Below, in pieces: positions 47,221 to 58,096 of a stretch of 64,000 nucleotides of DNA; positions within the stretch are counted from its first letter, which is position 1, and each line of letters opens with the position of its first letter. The position numbers were made by a program, and so were the translations under genes. The notes below the pieces were generated by a model that saw only the letters and a list, made by a program, of their open reading frames with translations, did not search any database and was not told the origin of the DNA. The stretch comes from Bacteroidales bacterium (GTDB lineage Bacteria; Bacteroidota; Bacteroidia; Bacteroidales; UBA932), in assembly GCA_012839605.1 (NCBI GenBank), contig DUNA01000064.1, forward strand, positions 1 through 64,000, written 5' to 3'.

Positions 47221-48194
47221 TCGATCATACGACAGACCCTTTTACCAATCTTGCAGCAGAAGAATACTTGTTGACCGGACAGAAAGACTCCGTATTCAGG
47301 TTGTGGAGGAACGCTCCGGCCATCATTGTAGGCAGGAACCAAAACACCTTATCTGAAATCAACAAAGACTATGTTGTAGAACGCAATATACCCGTTGTAC
47401 GCAGATTGAGCGGAGGAGGAGCCGTTTTTCACGACTTGGGAAACATCAACTACACGTTTGTAGACTCCTACACATCCGGTATGGATACTTCAGAAGCTTT
47501 TGCCCGCTTTACTAAGCCCATTCTGGATATGCTCAGCCGTTTGGGTATACACGCCACACTAGAAGGGCGGAATGACTTGGTTATAAACGGTCGCAAATTT
47601 TCCGGCAACGCCATTGCTCGTCATAAAAACAGAATCTTAATGCACGGCACATTGCTCTTCAGTGCTTCTATGGAAGACCTCTCGCAAGCGCTGCGTATAA
47701 AAGAAAGAGATAACAAACGCGGCGTGGCAAGCCATCCTTCACGCGTGTGCAATTTGTCGGAATTTCTACCCTCAGATATTACTCCCATACGTTTTATGGA
47801 ATTGCTCAAAAAACACATCTCGGAGCAAATGCAAAATTCTTTTGAAGACAAACCCTTTCTACCGGAAGAACTATCCGCCATCGAACGCTTAAGTAATGAA
47901 AAATACCGTACGTACGCCTGGAACTACGGCAGAGGCTGCAAATGGGAACACATCAGAAAAAAACGTTTTGAAGGCGGCAATGTGGAAGTGTGTTTCAAAA
48001 CGTCAGACGGCATCTTACAGAACGTCAACATATACGGAGACTATTTCTTTTACGCTCCTACAGAAGACATTGAAAAAGCGCTAAAAGGATGTCCCTTGAA
48101 CCGGGAAGACATGGCAAAACGCCTGACTCCTTTCGTATGGGACGACTATTTTCGCCACATCTCCCCGGAGGAACTTATAGACTTATTCTTCTGA
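47208..48194 (+). CDS. lplA: Lipoate--protein ligase
   Basis: [62 protein letters not shown] start at 47208 inferred. Confidence 0.9.
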   Translation: MRCIIDHTTDPFTNLAAEEYLLTGQKDSVFRLWRNAPAIIVGRNQNTLSEINKDYVVERNIPVVRRLSGGGAVFHDLGNINYTFVDSYTSGMDTSEAFARFTKPILDMLSRLGIHATLEGRNDLVINGRKFSGNAIARHKNRILMHGTLLFSASMEDLSQALRIKERDNKRGVASHPSRVCNLSEFLPSDITPIRFMELLKKHISEQMQNSFEDKPFLPEELSAIERLSNEKYRTYAWNYGRGCKWEHIRKKRFEGGNVEVCFKTSDGILQNVNIYGDYFFYAPTEDIEKALKGCPLNREDMAKRLTPFVWDDYFRHISPEELIDLFF

Positions 48195-50219
48195 CTGTTG
48201 CTCTAGCAGTTCCAGCAACTGCACGGCACAGTGAGATACAGACGTGCCCGGACCAAATACGGCAACGGCCCCGGCATCGTACAATTCCTGATAGTCTTGG
48301 GCAGGAATCACACCGCCTACCACCACCAAGATGTCTTCGCGACCCATTTCTTTCAGGGCATGGACTACTTGGGGAACCAATGTCTTATGACCGGCAGCCA
48401 AGGAAGAGACACCTATGATGTGTACGTCGTTTTCTACAGCCTGACGAGCGGCTTCTTCCGGAGTCTGGAACAACGGGCCCATGTCTACATCAAATCCAAT
48501 GTCTGCATACCCCGTTGCCACTACCTTGGCCCCTCTGTCGTGACCGTCTTGGCCCAATTTGGCCACCATAATCCTGGGCTGACGCCCTTCTCTTTCTGCA
48601 AATGCCCGCGTGAGTTCCGTGGCTTTTGCAAAATGCGGATCGTCTTTGGACTCAGCCAAATAAACACCTCTATTCATACGTATTACTGCTTTATAACGTC
48701 CTGCTACTTTTTCGCAAGCATCTGAAATTTCTCCAAGGGTGGCCCTGTGACGAGCAGCTTCAACAGCCAGTTCCAGCAAATTGCCCGATTGCTCTTCGGC
48801 CGCTTTTGTCAACGCATCAAGCGCTTCTTCCACCTTTTGGGAATCCCTGTTTGCTTTCAGATGGTTCAATCTTTCAATCTGGGACAAACGTACCTTCGTA
48901 TTGTCCACGTCTAAAATTTCAATGGGGTCTTCCTTATCCAATCTGTATTTGTTTACCCCAACAACTACTTGTTCTCCGGCATCTATCTTGGCCTGCGTAC
49001 GAGCAGCCGCTTCTTCAATTCTCAATTTGGGAATGCCTGTTTCTATGGCTTTTGCCATACCGCCCAAATCTTCAATTTCTTGAATCAATTCCCACGCTTT
49101 GTGAGCCATATGGTGCGTAAGGCTTTCTACGTAATAGGAACCGGCCCATGGATCTATGGAGCGGCATATTTCCGTTTCATCCTGCAAGTAGAGTTGCGTA
49201 TTGCGGGCAATGCGTGCAGAAAAATCTGTCGGGAGGGCTATGGCCTCGTCCAATGCGTTCGTATGCAAGCTCTGCGTATGACCCAAAGCCGCAGCCATGG
49301 CTTCCGTACACGTACGCGCCACGTTGTTAAACGGATCTTGTTCCGTAAGCGTCCAGCCCGATGTCTGACAGTGCGTTCTCAAAGACAGCGATTTTGGATT
49401 CTTGGGGTTGAAGCTTTGAACGATTTTTGCCCAAATCATCCGAGCCGCCCTCATTTTGGCAATTTCTCTGAAGTGGTCCATACCTATGGCCCAGAAGAAA
49501 GAAATCCTGGGGGCGAAATCGTCAATGTTCATACCTGCTTTCACTCCCGTACGCAAATACTCCAGTCCGTCAGCCAACGTATAAGCCATTTCAATTTCGC
49601 TGGTAGCTCCGGCTTCTTGCATATGATACCCGGAAACAGATATGGAATTGAAACGCGGCATGTTGCGCGCCGTATACGCAAAAATATCTCCGATAATGCG
49701 CATGGAAAATTCGGGAGGATAGATGTACGTATTACGTACCATAAATTCTTTCAGGATATCGTTCTGAATCGTTCCCGTCAATTCTTCCAATTTTGCTCCC
49801 TGCTCCAGTCCGGCCACAATGTAAAAGGCCATGATGGGCAAGACGGCTCCGTTCATAGTCATAGACACAGACATGGAATCCAAAGGAATTTGATCAAACA
49901 ACACCTTCATGTCTTCCACAGAACAAATACTCACTCCTGCCTTTCCTACGTCGCCTACTACTCGCGGGTGGTCTGCGTCGTATCCGCGGTGGGTAGCCAA
50001 GTCAAAAGCTACCGACAAACCCCTCTGCCCAGACGCCAAATTTCTGCGGTAAAAGGCGTTCGATTCTTCTGCTGTGGAAAAACCGGCATATTGCCGGATG
50101 GTCCATGGCCTCATCACGTACATGGTGCTGTACGGTCCTCTTAAGTAAGGGGGAATACCTGCCGCATAATTCAGGTGTTCCATATGCTCTAGGTCTGCTG
50201 CTGTATAATGTGTTTTCAT
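48183..50219 (-). CDS. mutB: Methylmalonyl-CoA mutase, large catalytic subunit
   Basis: [74 protein letters not shown]-terminal B12-binding [24 protein letters not shown]. Start refined to 50219. Confidence 0.96.
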   Translation of the reverse strand: MKTHYTAADLEHMEHLNYAAGIPPYLRGPYSTMYVMRPWTIRQYAGFSTAEESNAFYRRNLASGQRGLSVAFDLATHRGYDADHPRVVGDVGKAGVSICSVEDMKVLFDQIPLDSMSVSMTMNGAVLPIMAFYIVAGLEQGAKLEELTGTIQNDILKEFMVRNTYIYPPEFSMRIIGDIFAYTARNMPRFNSISVSGYHMQEAGATSEIEMAYTLADGLEYLRTGVKAGMNIDDFAPRISFFWAIGMDHFREIAKMRAARMIWAKIVQSFNPKNPKSLSLRTHCQTSGWTLTEQDPFNNVARTCTEAMAAALGHTQSLHTNALDEAIALPTDFSARIARNTQLYLQDETEICRSIDPWAGSYYVESLTHHMAHKAWELIQEIEDLGGMAKAIETGIPKLRIEEAAARTQAKIDAGEQVVVGVNKYRLDKEDPIEILDVDNTKVRLSQIERLNHLKANRDSQKVEEALDALTKAAEEQSGNLLELAVEAARHRATLGEISDACEKVAGRYKAVIRMNRGVYLAESKDDPHFAKATELTRAFAEREGRQPRIMVAKLGQDGHDRGAKVVATGYADIGFDVDMGPLFQTPEEAARQAVENDVHIIGVSSLAAGHKTLVPQVVHALKEMGREDILVVVGGVIPAQDYQELYDAGAVAVFGPGTSVSHCAVQLLELLEQQSEE

Positions 50220-51973
50220 AATCCCAGTTCTTTTTGATAGTGAAGGAGTGTTTCCAGCAGATTGCTGCGTACACCAATAAAGTGAGTGATGCCTGCTGCC
50301 ATCAGGTCTTCTTTGCAAGCCGGTTCACCGGCTACCGTTACAACAGCCTGTTTGCTCAATGCCTTGTGGATTTCAGGTACTGCTTGTGCGTACTCTTCAT
50401 CAGAAGAACAGGCCACCACTATATCTGCTCCGCTCGCTTGGGCCGCGGCAATGCCTTCTTCTACAGAAGCAAAGCGATTGTTGTCCACCACTTTGAAACC
50501 GGCCACTCCAAAAAAGTTGGAAGCAAATTGCGCACGAGCTCTACACATGGTCAAATTCCCGAACGTAAGCAAAAACACTACGGGCACCTTCTCTGCCTGT
50601 TCCGTTTTCAAACGCATCTTTTCAAAATCTGCCGAGGCTCTTTGCCATTTTTCTTCCGGCAACGCATTCAAACCTTCCGGTGCTTTGCCCAGCGGATCGG
50701 GGTATTTGTTGATTCCTACCACCACTTGTCGTCCCGAGGCCAAGCCTTGCAAACGACGCTCTCTGGTGGCTTTGATTTGTTCACGTACCCACTCAGACGC
50801 TTCAGCCTCTCGGAAACCTCCTTTAGCCAGGATTTCTTCCGACATCTTTCCGGCCTCGGCCAAAATAGAAGCCGTCAAGTTTTCTACGTAATAAGAACCG
50901 GCCGCGGGATCCACCACTTTGTTGAACCCGGCCTCTTCCTTCAATACTATTTGTATGTTTCTGGCCAAGCGGCTGCTCTGGTCTGTACCGTTGTTGGTCA
51001 GCACGCTATCAAAAGGCAGCACTTCCATAGAATCCACTCCGGCAATGGCAGCCGACATGGCTCCTGTAGTACCTCTCAGCAAGTTTACGTACATGTCGTA
51101 CCCCGTCTGATCCCAGAAGCTTGTAACGGCATGTATACTCATGTCTTGTGCTGTGCGTTCTTCCCACAATGCTCTGGCTGCCCTGAATTTGGCCATCTCT
51201 AGAAAATAATGCAGCCCTATTCCCATATGAAAATGGAGAGTTCCAACCGCATCTTCCCGGGATATCCCGTTTGCCATCAACACATCTTTGTATTCTTGTG
51301 CCAATGCTATAGAACACGCCAATTCCTGTACTACTCCGCTTCCCATATTTTGCCATTTGTAACCGGGAACGGCCACTATGCGAATTCCTTGGTACGTATC
51401 TGCGGCTTGAACCAGTTCTGCAAGCGTTACCAGATGTTCTTCCACACACTGCGTTTCTTTGAAAAAAGCATCGCCAATGGGATCGAAAGAAAACCGCGCC
51501 CGCACCTCTTGTTTTTCTGTTCCAAGGCTATCCAAGTATGCCAGGAACGAATAAAACGTACCGGGTTGAGCACATGTCATGCCTTCAAAAGACACCTCTA
51601 CGGCAGGCGCACAGACTCCGTCAAACAATACCGCCATCTCTTCTACGGAAAGAACTCTGTCTTCCTGCAGACGAAAACCTACAGATTCAACGCCTCTGTT
51701 CAAAGCATCCAGCACAAGCCTGTTTGTTTCAACCGGATTGTCTGCTACAACGAACGTTTGCCGTGTCAACCAATTGTTGTTTTCTTTTGTCCTCACCCTG
51801 TGGGACAATTCTTTTACATCTTCCTCCCTGTAATAGGGACGTACTTTCAACCCATCCGGAGTTTTCCATACCAATCTCTTTTCATAATCGGCTCCCTTCA
51901 AATCTTTCTCAATCTGGTCTTCCCACTGTTGCGTGGTTACCGGTGGAAAATCATTGAATAATTTTTCAGTCAT
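50216..51973 (-). CDS. mutA: Methylmalonyl-CoA mutase, small subunit
   Basis: [45 protein letters not shown]; 4-bp overlap with mutB. Confidence 0.94.
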   Translation of the reverse strand: MTEKLFNDFPPVTTQQWEDQIEKDLKGADYEKRLVWKTPDGLKVRPYYREEDVKELSHRVRTKENNNWLTRQTFVVADNPVETNRLVLDALNRGVESVGFRLQEDRVLSVEEMAVLFDGVCAPAVEVSFEGMTCAQPGTFYSFLAYLDSLGTEKQEVRARFSFDPIGDAFFKETQCVEEHLVTLAELVQAADTYQGIRIVAVPGYKWQNMGSGVVQELACSIALAQEYKDVLMANGISREDAVGTLHFHMGIGLHYFLEMAKFRAARALWEERTAQDMSIHAVTSFWDQTGYDMYVNLLRGTTGAMSAAIAGVDSMEVLPFDSVLTNNGTDQSSRLARNIQIVLKEEAGFNKVVDPAAGSYYVENLTASILAEAGKMSEEILAKGGFREAEASEWVREQIKATRERRLQGLASGRQVVVGINKYPDPLGKAPEGLNALPEEKWQRASADFEKMRLKTEQAEKVPVVFLLTFGNLTMCRARAQFASNFFGVAGFKVVDNNRFASVEEGIAAAQASGADIVVACSSDEEYAQAVPEIHKALSKQAVVTVAGEPACKEDLMAAGITHFIGVRSNLLETLLHYQKELGL

Positions 51974-51979
51974 ATAACA

Positions 51980-53968
51980 TCAGAAATAAATATCATCTAA
52001 TCCATTCAATACAGATGCGTCTACTACAGACGGCACCGTAACTTTAAGCAAAGGTTCTTCTTCCATGGCCCGCTCCAACGCTTCTATGGCGCCTTCGTTT
52101 CTGGCCCATGCCCGCCGCGCAATACCGTTGTTCACGTCCCAAAAGAGCATACTTTTGATGTTTCTATCAGAAGTTTCACTGCCATCGATTACCATACCAA
52201 ACCCGCCGTTTATCACTTCTCCCCATCCCACACCTCCGCCGTTGTGTATGGAAACCCATGTGGCACCACGGAAAGCATCTCCTATCACATTGTGAACGGC
52301 CATATCTGCTGTCAAAGCAGACCCGTCATATATGTTGGACGTTTCCCGGAACGGAGAATCCGTTCCCGACACATCGTGATGGTCTCTTCCCAACACAATG
52401 GGTGCTTTTATACGTCCTTCCCTGATGGCTTTGTTCATGGCCAATGCTATTTGTACCCTGCCTTTGGCATCTGCATACAATATTCGGGCCTGAGAACCTA
52501 CCACCAATTTGTTGGCTCCCGCCTGCCGGATCCAATGCAAGTTGTCTTCCAACTGGCTGCAAATGCTATCGGGAGCGTTTTGGAGCATATCTTCCAATAT
52601 TTCAGCAGCTATTCTATCCGTTTCTTCCAAATCTTCCGGGAGAGAAGACGTACATATCCAGCGGAAGGGTCCAAACCCGTAATCAAAGAACAGCGGTCCC
52701 ATAATGTCTTGTACGTAGGAAGGATAACGGAAAGTTCCTTTTTCATTCAACACGGCGGCACCGGCACGCGACGATTCCAGCAAAAAGGCATTTCCGTAAT
52801 CAAAGAAATACATACCTCTGTCTGACAAAATATTGATGGCCTCTACGTGCCTGCGTAGACTCTTTTTAACCTCTTCTGCAAAACGTTCCGGATCGTTCGC
52901 AATCATGTCTTTGGAGTGCTCAAGCGTATGCCCTACAGGATAATATCCACCTGAGAACGGATTGTGCAAGCTCGTTTGATCGGAACCCAATTCTACCTGT
53001 ATATCAGATGCAGCCAAATACTCCCACAAATCTACCACGTTGCCGTTGTAAGCCAACGATACAGCTTCTCCGCCTTCCTTGGCCGTGCGTATTCTCGCCG
53101 CCAAAGCATCCAGGTCTTCATATACCTCGTCCACCCAACCTTGCTCGTACCTCTTGGCCGTAGCCGCCCGGTCTATTTCTGCCACCACACCCACCACACC
53201 GGCAATCCGTGCTGCTTTGGGCTGAGCTCCCGACATGCCTCCCAAACCGCTTGACACAAAGAGCAAAGATCCTTGGGTGGCTTTTTTGAATTTCCTGGCG
53301 GCGTTCATGATGGTAATGGTCGTGCCGTGAACAATGCCTTGCGGTCCTATGTACATAAAAGAACCGGCCGTCATTTGACCGTACTGGGAAACGCCCAATG
53401 CATTCAATCTTTCCCAATCGTCTCTGGAAGAATAGTTGGGAATAACCATGCCGTTTGTGACTACCACCCTGGGAGCCTCTTTGGACGAAGGGAACAATCC
53501 CAAAGGATGCCCGGAATACAAAACCAACGTCTGCTCATCTGTCATTTCCGACAAATATTGCATACACAATCTATATTGCGCCCAATTTTGAAATACGGCT
53601 CCGTTGCCTCCGTACGTAATCAATTCGTGAGGATGTTGCGCCACTGCTTTGTCCAAGTTGTTGTTGATCATAAGCATAATGGCAGCCGCCTGGCGGCTTT
53701 TGGCCGGATAATCATCTATACTTCCGGCCGTGAGCGGTGTTGCAGGCCTGTAGCGGTACATGTAGATACGACCCGTTTTTTTTAATTCTTCTGCAAACTC
53801 CGGTGCCAACTGTGCGTGCTGGTGCTTGGGAAAGTACCGTAACGCGTTGGCCAATGCCAGTTTTTTCTCTTCTTTCGTTAGTATGTCTTTTCTGATAGGT
53901 GCATGAACAACACTCTCATCATAAGGCAAGACCGGCGGAATGCTGGAGGGAATGCCTTCTATTTTCAT
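51980..53968 (-). CDS. hutU: Urocanate hydratase
   Basis: YGGNGAVFQNWAQYRLCMQYLSEMTDEQTLVLYSGHPLGLFPS, TNGMVIPNYSSRDDW, GQMTAGSFMYIGPQGIVHGTTITIMNA, WVSIHNGGGVGWGEVINGGFGMV. Confidence 0.95.
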   Translation of the reverse strand: MKIEGIPSSIPPVLPYDESVVHAPIRKDILTKEEKKLALANALRYFPKHQHAQLAPEFAEELKKTGRIYMYRYRPATPLTAGSIDDYPAKSRQAAAIMLMINNNLDKAVAQHPHELITYGGNGAVFQNWAQYRLCMQYLSEMTDEQTLVLYSGHPLGLFPSSKEAPRVVVTNGMVIPNYSSRDDWERLNALGVSQYGQMTAGSFMYIGPQGIVHGTTITIMNAARKFKKATQGSLLFVSSGLGGMSGAQPKAARIAGVVGVVAEIDRAATAKRYEQGWVDEVYEDLDALAARIRTAKEGGEAVSLAYNGNVVDLWEYLAASDIQVELGSDQTSLHNPFSGGYYPVGHTLEHSKDMIANDPERFAEEVKKSLRRHVEAINILSDRGMYFFDYGNAFLLESSRAGAAVLNEKGTFRYPSYVQDIMGPLFFDYGFGPFRWICTSSLPEDLEETDRIAAEILEDMLQNAPDSICSQLEDNLHWIRQAGANKLVVGSQARILYADAKGRVQIALAMNKAIREGRIKAPIVLGRDHHDVSGTDSPFRETSNIYDGSALTADMAVHNVIGDAFRGATWVSIHNGGGVGWGEVINGGFGMVIDGSETSDRNIKSMLFWDVNNGIARRAWARNEGAIEALERAMEEEPLLKVTVPSVVDASVLNGLDDIYF

Positions 53969-54016
53969 AATCAGTTGGAAATATTAGAATTTATCACGCA
54001 AATATACGGGATAAGC

Positions 54017-54046
54017 TTTGATTTCCCATTTTTTTAACTACTTTTG
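54017..54046 (+). promoter_or_regulatory. Putative rpsU promoter: TTTG (54017-54020), 18-nt spacer, TACTTTTG (54039-54046)
   Basis: Matches the Bacteroidetes -33/-7 consensus upstream of rpsU. Confidence 0.6.
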
Positions 54047-54058
54047 CAGCCCATAACA

Positions 54059-54068
54059 AAAGGAGGTG
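54059..54068 (+). promoter_or_regulatory. Strong Shine-Dalgarno AAAGGAGGTG for rpsU
   Basis: 10 nt complementary to the canonical 16S 3' end (CACCTCCTTT), 10 nt before the ATG at 54079. Confidence 0.85.
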
Positions 54069-54078
54069 TCTGTAATAC

Positions 54079-54270
54079 ATGATTATTGTTCCTGTTAAAG
54101 AAGGTGAAAACATAGAAAGAGCCTTGAAGAGATTCAAACGCAAGTTTGAAAAGACAGGTGTTGTACGCGAGCTTCGTAGACGACAAGCGTTCAACAAACC
54201 CTCCGTCGTAAAAAGAGAACAAAAAATAAAAGCGGCATACAAACAACGCTTACAAGATAACGAGGATTAA
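54079..54270 (+). CDS. rpsU: 30S ribosomal protein bS21
   Basis: 63 aa MIIVPVKEGENIERALKRFKRKFEKTGVVRELRRRQAFNKPSVVKREQKIKAAYKQRLQDNED. Confidence 0.95.
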   Translation: MIIVPVKEGENIERALKRFKRKFEKTGVVRELRRRQAFNKPSVVKREQKIKAAYKQRLQDNED

Positions 54271-54283
54271 TCCTCGTTTTTTT
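54259..54283 (+). terminator. Intrinsic terminator overlapping the rpsU stop codon
   Basis: AACGAGGA-TTAA-TCCTCGTT perfect inverted repeat (54259-54278) with T-run; the TAA stop (54268-54270) falls in the loop. Confidence 0.85.
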
Positions 54284-54298
54284 GTATATTTGTTAGTG

Positions 54299-55159
54299 AT
54301 GGAAAGGGACGCTTTTATAACGTATCTGCGTGTACAAAAACGGTATTCTGAAAGAACGCAAGCCATTTACAGTCAGGCTATTTCCGACTTTTATACCTTT
54401 ATGGGCTTTTCTCCGGAAAAAGATTCCATGAAGCAAGTGGAATTGGCAGATATTCGAGCCTATACAGGGCACCTTATTGAAAGAGGTTTGAGCCCTGCTA
54501 CCATTTACCAAAGACTTTCCGCGCTCAGTTCGTTTAGTCAATATCTGATACATAAGGGGATACTGGAAGACAACGTACTCAACCTATTGGTACGTCCTAA
54601 AAAAGAACAGAAAATCCCCGTATTTTATCCGGAAGACAAAATCAACCAACTGATTGACAATACCGGTGAAAATCCCACACAAGCAGATACGATGGTTCAT
54701 CTGTTGTACGCTACAGGTATCCGTAGAGCAGAATTGGCAGCCATACGTATTGAAGACTTGGATTTTGACAGATCCATTCTGCGCGTACGAGGAAAAGGGA
54801 ACAAAGAACGGATGGTTCCGTTAACGCCGCGTTTGGTCCAAGATTTGCAATCTTACATTGAAAAAAGAGACGTTGCCTCTGCCTTGCTCTTTTGCAAGAA
54901 AGACGGCAGCCCATTGGCCTTGACAACCATCAGCAAAATGGTACATAAAACGTTGTTGCCGGAACAGGGATTGAAAGGGAAAAAAAGTCCCCACATCTTA
55001 CGCCATTCTTTGGCTACTCATCTGCTCAACAGAGGTGTAGACTTGAACAGCATCAAAGAACTGTTGGGTCATTCCTCATTGGCAGCCACACAAGTATACA
55101 CACACAATTCTTTTGAAACATTAAAAAAAGCATATCAAAAAGCCCACCCCAGAGCCTAA
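54299..55159 (+). CDS. xerC: XerC/XerD-type tyrosine recombinase
   Basis: LSALSSFSQYLIHKGI, YATGIRRAELAAIRIEDLDF, HILRHSLATHLLNRGVDLNSIKELLGHSSLAATQVYTH. ATG 54299 preferred. Confidence 0.88.
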   Translation: MERDAFITYLRVQKRYSERTQAIYSQAISDFYTFMGFSPEKDSMKQVELADIRAYTGHLIERGLSPATIYQRLSALSSFSQYLIHKGILEDNVLNLLVRPKKEQKIPVFYPEDKINQLIDNTGENPTQADTMVHLLYATGIRRAELAAIRIEDLDFDRSILRVRGKGNKERMVPLTPRLVQDLQSYIEKRDVASALLFCKKDGSPLALTTISKMVHKTLLPEQGLKGKKSPHILRHSLATHLLNRGVDLNSIKELLGHSSLAATQVYTHNSFETLKKAYQKAHPRA

Positions 55160-55211
55160 GGTTCCTGGGAAGCTAAGCTATTCATCATAATTTTAAATAT
55201 GGAGGTATATC

Positions 55212-55505
55212 ATGGACATTAGAGTGGAATCCGTAAAATTTGATGCCGACAAAAAACTGCTTGATTTTATTCATGAAAAAGTCGGAAAACTGGAACGATT
55301 CTTTGACGCCATCATTGGAGTTGAAGTCACTCTTTCATTGGTGCCCGGTCATGAAAACAAAAAGGCCGCCATTCGCGTACACATTCCGGGAAACGACCTG
55401 TTGGTAGAACGGAACTATACTACTTTTGAAGAAGCCGTTGCTACGTGTGTAGATATTTTGAAAGAAAAATTGGTGAAAGCTAAAGAAAGGATGCGCGGCG
55501 CATAA
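55212..55505 (+). CDS. hpf: Ribosome hibernation-promoting factor, short form
   Basis: 97 aa; MDIRVESVKFDADKKLLDFIHEKVGKLERFFDAIIGVEVTLSL; preceded by GGAGGT at 55201. Confidence 0.88.
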   Translation: MDIRVESVKFDADKKLLDFIHEKVGKLERFFDAIIGVEVTLSLVPGHENKKAAIRVHIPGNDLLVERNYTTFEEAVATCVDILKEKLVKAKERMRGA

Positions 55506-55521
55506 CCTCCACCACATACAC

Positions 55522-56502
55522 CTACCTAACAGTTCCTTGTACAATATCAAGGATTTCTCTTGTAATGGCTTGCTGACGACTCTTGTTGTACTGCAACCTT
55601 AAGTCTTTGAGGATATCTTCTGCGTTTTCGGAAGCCGTTCTCATAGCCAAGGCCCGTGCCGCGTGTTCAGATGCTTGGGCATCCAACAGAGAAAGGTACA
55701 TCCTGTAATTGAGTACGTGCGGCAACAAGGCGTCTAAAAAACGGGGGCCGTCCGGTTCCGCAAGGTATCCTTCTGTTTCCATGGGGTCGTATACACGTGC
55801 TTGGTGTTCCTGAGGAATAAGCCTCCCGTGCTTGCCTTTTAATTCCGTATCCGGCATGCGCAAAAGAGCTTCTTCCGGTAACGCCTGGAAGGGCAAGAAC
55901 ACATCTCTGCTGATAACTTGAGAGGCCATACTCCTAAAGTGGTAATAAATCAATTCCACTTTGTCCGTTTCCTCTTTCAAATAGAGACTCATCAATTTCT
56001 GTGTAAATTCCACGGCCTCGTCAATGGAAAGCCCCTCTGCCAAGTTTACAAAACTGTCGGACACGTTGTAAGGCACATCTTTTACAGCCTCGCGCATTTT
56101 CTGCCCTATGGGATAGAGTGTAATGTGGTCCTGCGGCAACGCAGCGTAATCTTCCAACACATCGTGCAATTTTCTTTCCATATTGGAATTGTAGGCTCCG
56201 CACAATCCCGTATGGGAAGCCACAAAGACAATGGAAACTCTTTTCACGGGACGAGCATCTATACTGCGGGTCAAAATACAAGGATGGTCTATAAAAAAAT
56301 CCCCTCCGCGACAAGAAGCACATCCTTCATGTACAAAGTCTAAGAGGATGTTCCTCAAACGCTCTTCGTAAGGGAGTACATACCCCAAAGCCGACTGCGC
56401 CCTATGCAATTTGGCAGAAGCTACCTTTTGCATAGCCTCGGTAATCTTCTGCGTTTTTTGCACAGAACTGATCCTTCTTCTTATCTCCCTTAAAGATTTC
56501 AT
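55522..56502 (-). CDS. atpG: F-type ATP synthase gamma subunit
   Basis: MKSLREIRRRISSVQKTQKITEAMQKVASAKLHRAQ; ATP operon position. Confidence 0.94.
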   Translation of the reverse strand: MKSLREIRRRISSVQKTQKITEAMQKVASAKLHRAQSALGYVLPYEERLRNILLDFVHEGCASCRGGDFFIDHPCILTRSIDARPVKRVSIVFVASHTGLCGAYNSNMERKLHDVLEDYAALPQDHITLYPIGQKMREAVKDVPYNVSDSFVNLAEGLSIDEAVEFTQKLMSLYLKEETDKVELIYYHFRSMASQVISRDVFLPFQALPEEALLRMPDTELKGKHGRLIPQEHQARVYDPMETEGYLAEPDGPRFLDALLPHVLNYRMYLSLLDAQASEHAARALAMRTASENAEDILKDLRLQYNKSRQQAITREILDIVQGTVR

Positions 56503-56505
56503 GGT

Positions 56506-58080
56506 TTATCCCACTATTTGTTCTGCTACGTTTCGTATGATGGTTTCTATTTCCTCGTTTATTTCTCCTTTGTTCAACAGATCCAAGACGGCGTAGCTGT
56601 GTTTCGTTTCCAACACCTGTAAGAATTTTTCTTCAAATACAGGTACTTTATCAACGGGAACTCTGCCCAGCAACCCTTTTGTGCCGCAATACAGCAACGC
56701 AATCTGTTTTCCTACAGGTATGGGGTTGTACTGTTTTTGTATAAGCAGTACTGCATTTTTTTGTCCTTTATCCAGAATCTGCAAAGTGGTGGCGTCCATA
56801 TCTCCGCCAAAGCGTGTGAACGATTCCAGTTCCCTGTACTGTGCTTGGTCAATTTTCAATGTGCCCGACACTTTTTTCATGGCATCCAATTGGGCGTTTC
56901 CTCCAACACGCGATACAGAAATACCTACGTTGATGGCCGGTCGGTACCCTTGATTGAACAAGTCTGTGTCTAAGAAAATCTGACCGTCCGTAATGGAAAT
57001 CACATTGGTGGGGATGTAAGCCGAGACGTCACCTGCCTGCGTTTCAATGATGGGCAGTGCCGTAAGCGAACCGCCTCCTTTTACCTTTCCTTGCAGAGAC
57101 TCCGGTATGTCGTTCATTTGTACGGCCACTTGGTCTTGGTCAATGATTCGAGCCGCCCGTTCCAACAACCGAGAGTGCAAATAAAACACATCTCCGGGAT
57201 ACGCTTCCCTTCCGGAAGGCCTGCGCAAAATCAATGAAACCTCTCTGTAAGAGACGGCTTGTTTTGACAAATCGTCATACACCACAAGAGCGTGCCTTCC
57301 CGTATCTCTGAAGTACTCCCCTATGGCCGCTCCGGCAAAAGGGGCAAAATATTGAAGTGCAGCCGGATCCCCGGCCGTGGCCGATACCACAACTGTATAA
57401 TCCATGGCACCGTGTCTCTCCAAGGTATTGACTAAAGAAGCTACGGTAGATCCTTTCTGACCTATGGCCACGTATATGCAATAGACGGGATTTCCGTCCA
57501 AAAAATTGTCCCTTTGGTTGATGATGGTATCTATGGCAATAGCCGTTTTGCCCGTTTGCCTGTCTCCAATAATCAACTCTCTTTGTCCACGACCTATGGG
57601 AATCATGGCATCTATAGATTTGATACCCGTTTGCAACGGTTCAGACACAGGTTGCCTGAATACAACTCCCGGTGCCTTCCGCTCCAAAGGCATATCAAAG
57701 ACAGGCCCCGGAATGGGACCTTTCCCGTCCAAGGGGTTGCCCAGGGGATCTATTACGCGCCCCATCATCTTCTCACTAACGGGAACGGAAGCGATCGTTC
57801 CCGTCCTTTTTACTTTATCGCCTTCCCGCACAGCGCTCGTAGGACCCAACAATACGGCACCCACGTTGTCTTCTTCCAAGTTCATGACTATGGCCATCAG
57901 GCCGTTGTCAAAGACCAACAATTCGTTGGCAGACGCTTGGTGCAAACCATAGATGCGTACTACCCCGTCGCTTACCTGAAGGACTACGCCTTTTTCTTCA
58001 TAAACCGGTCGGTTGTCCATCCCCTCCAACTGCATCCGCAAAATATCTGTTACCTCTCCGGGTTTTATCAAATCTGACAT
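56506..58080 (-). CDS. atpA: F-type ATP synthase alpha subunit
   Basis: [54 protein letters not shown]. Confidence 0.96.
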   Translation of the reverse strand: MSDLIKPGEVTDILRMQLEGMDNRPVYEEKGVVLQVSDGVVRIYGLHQASANELLVFDNGLMAIVMNLEEDNVGAVLLGPTSAVREGDKVKRTGTIASVPVSEKMMGRVIDPLGNPLDGKGPIPGPVFDMPLERKAPGVVFRQPVSEPLQTGIKSIDAMIPIGRGQRELIIGDRQTGKTAIAIDTIINQRDNFLDGNPVYCIYVAIGQKGSTVASLVNTLERHGAMDYTVVVSATAGDPAALQYFAPFAGAAIGEYFRDTGRHALVVYDDLSKQAVSYREVSLILRRPSGREAYPGDVFYLHSRLLERAARIIDQDQVAVQMNDIPESLQGKVKGGGSLTALPIIETQAGDVSAYIPTNVISITDGQIFLDTDLFNQGYRPAINVGISVSRVGGNAQLDAMKKVSGTLKIDQAQYRELESFTRFGGDMDATTLQILDKGQKNAVLLIQKQYNPIPVGKQIALLYCGTKGLLGRVPVDKVPVFEEKFLQVLETKHSYAVLDLLNKGEINEEIETIIRNVAEQIVG

Positions 58081-58096
58081 ATTGCAATCAATAATT

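Noticed and set aside
48969-50144. 391-aa plus-strand ORF antisense to mutB
   Set aside because: Wholly antisense to a clear methylmalonyl-CoA mutase gene, low-complexity basic/aromatic translation; codon-bias artefact.
50234-51202. 322-aa plus-strand ORF antisense to mutA
   Set aside because: Antisense shadow of mutA with no recognisable domain.
54299-55159. Tyrosine recombinase as a mobile-element integrase
   Set aside because: Located between rpsU and hpf, the usual XerC-type housekeeping setting; no att repeats, tRNA or cargo seen.
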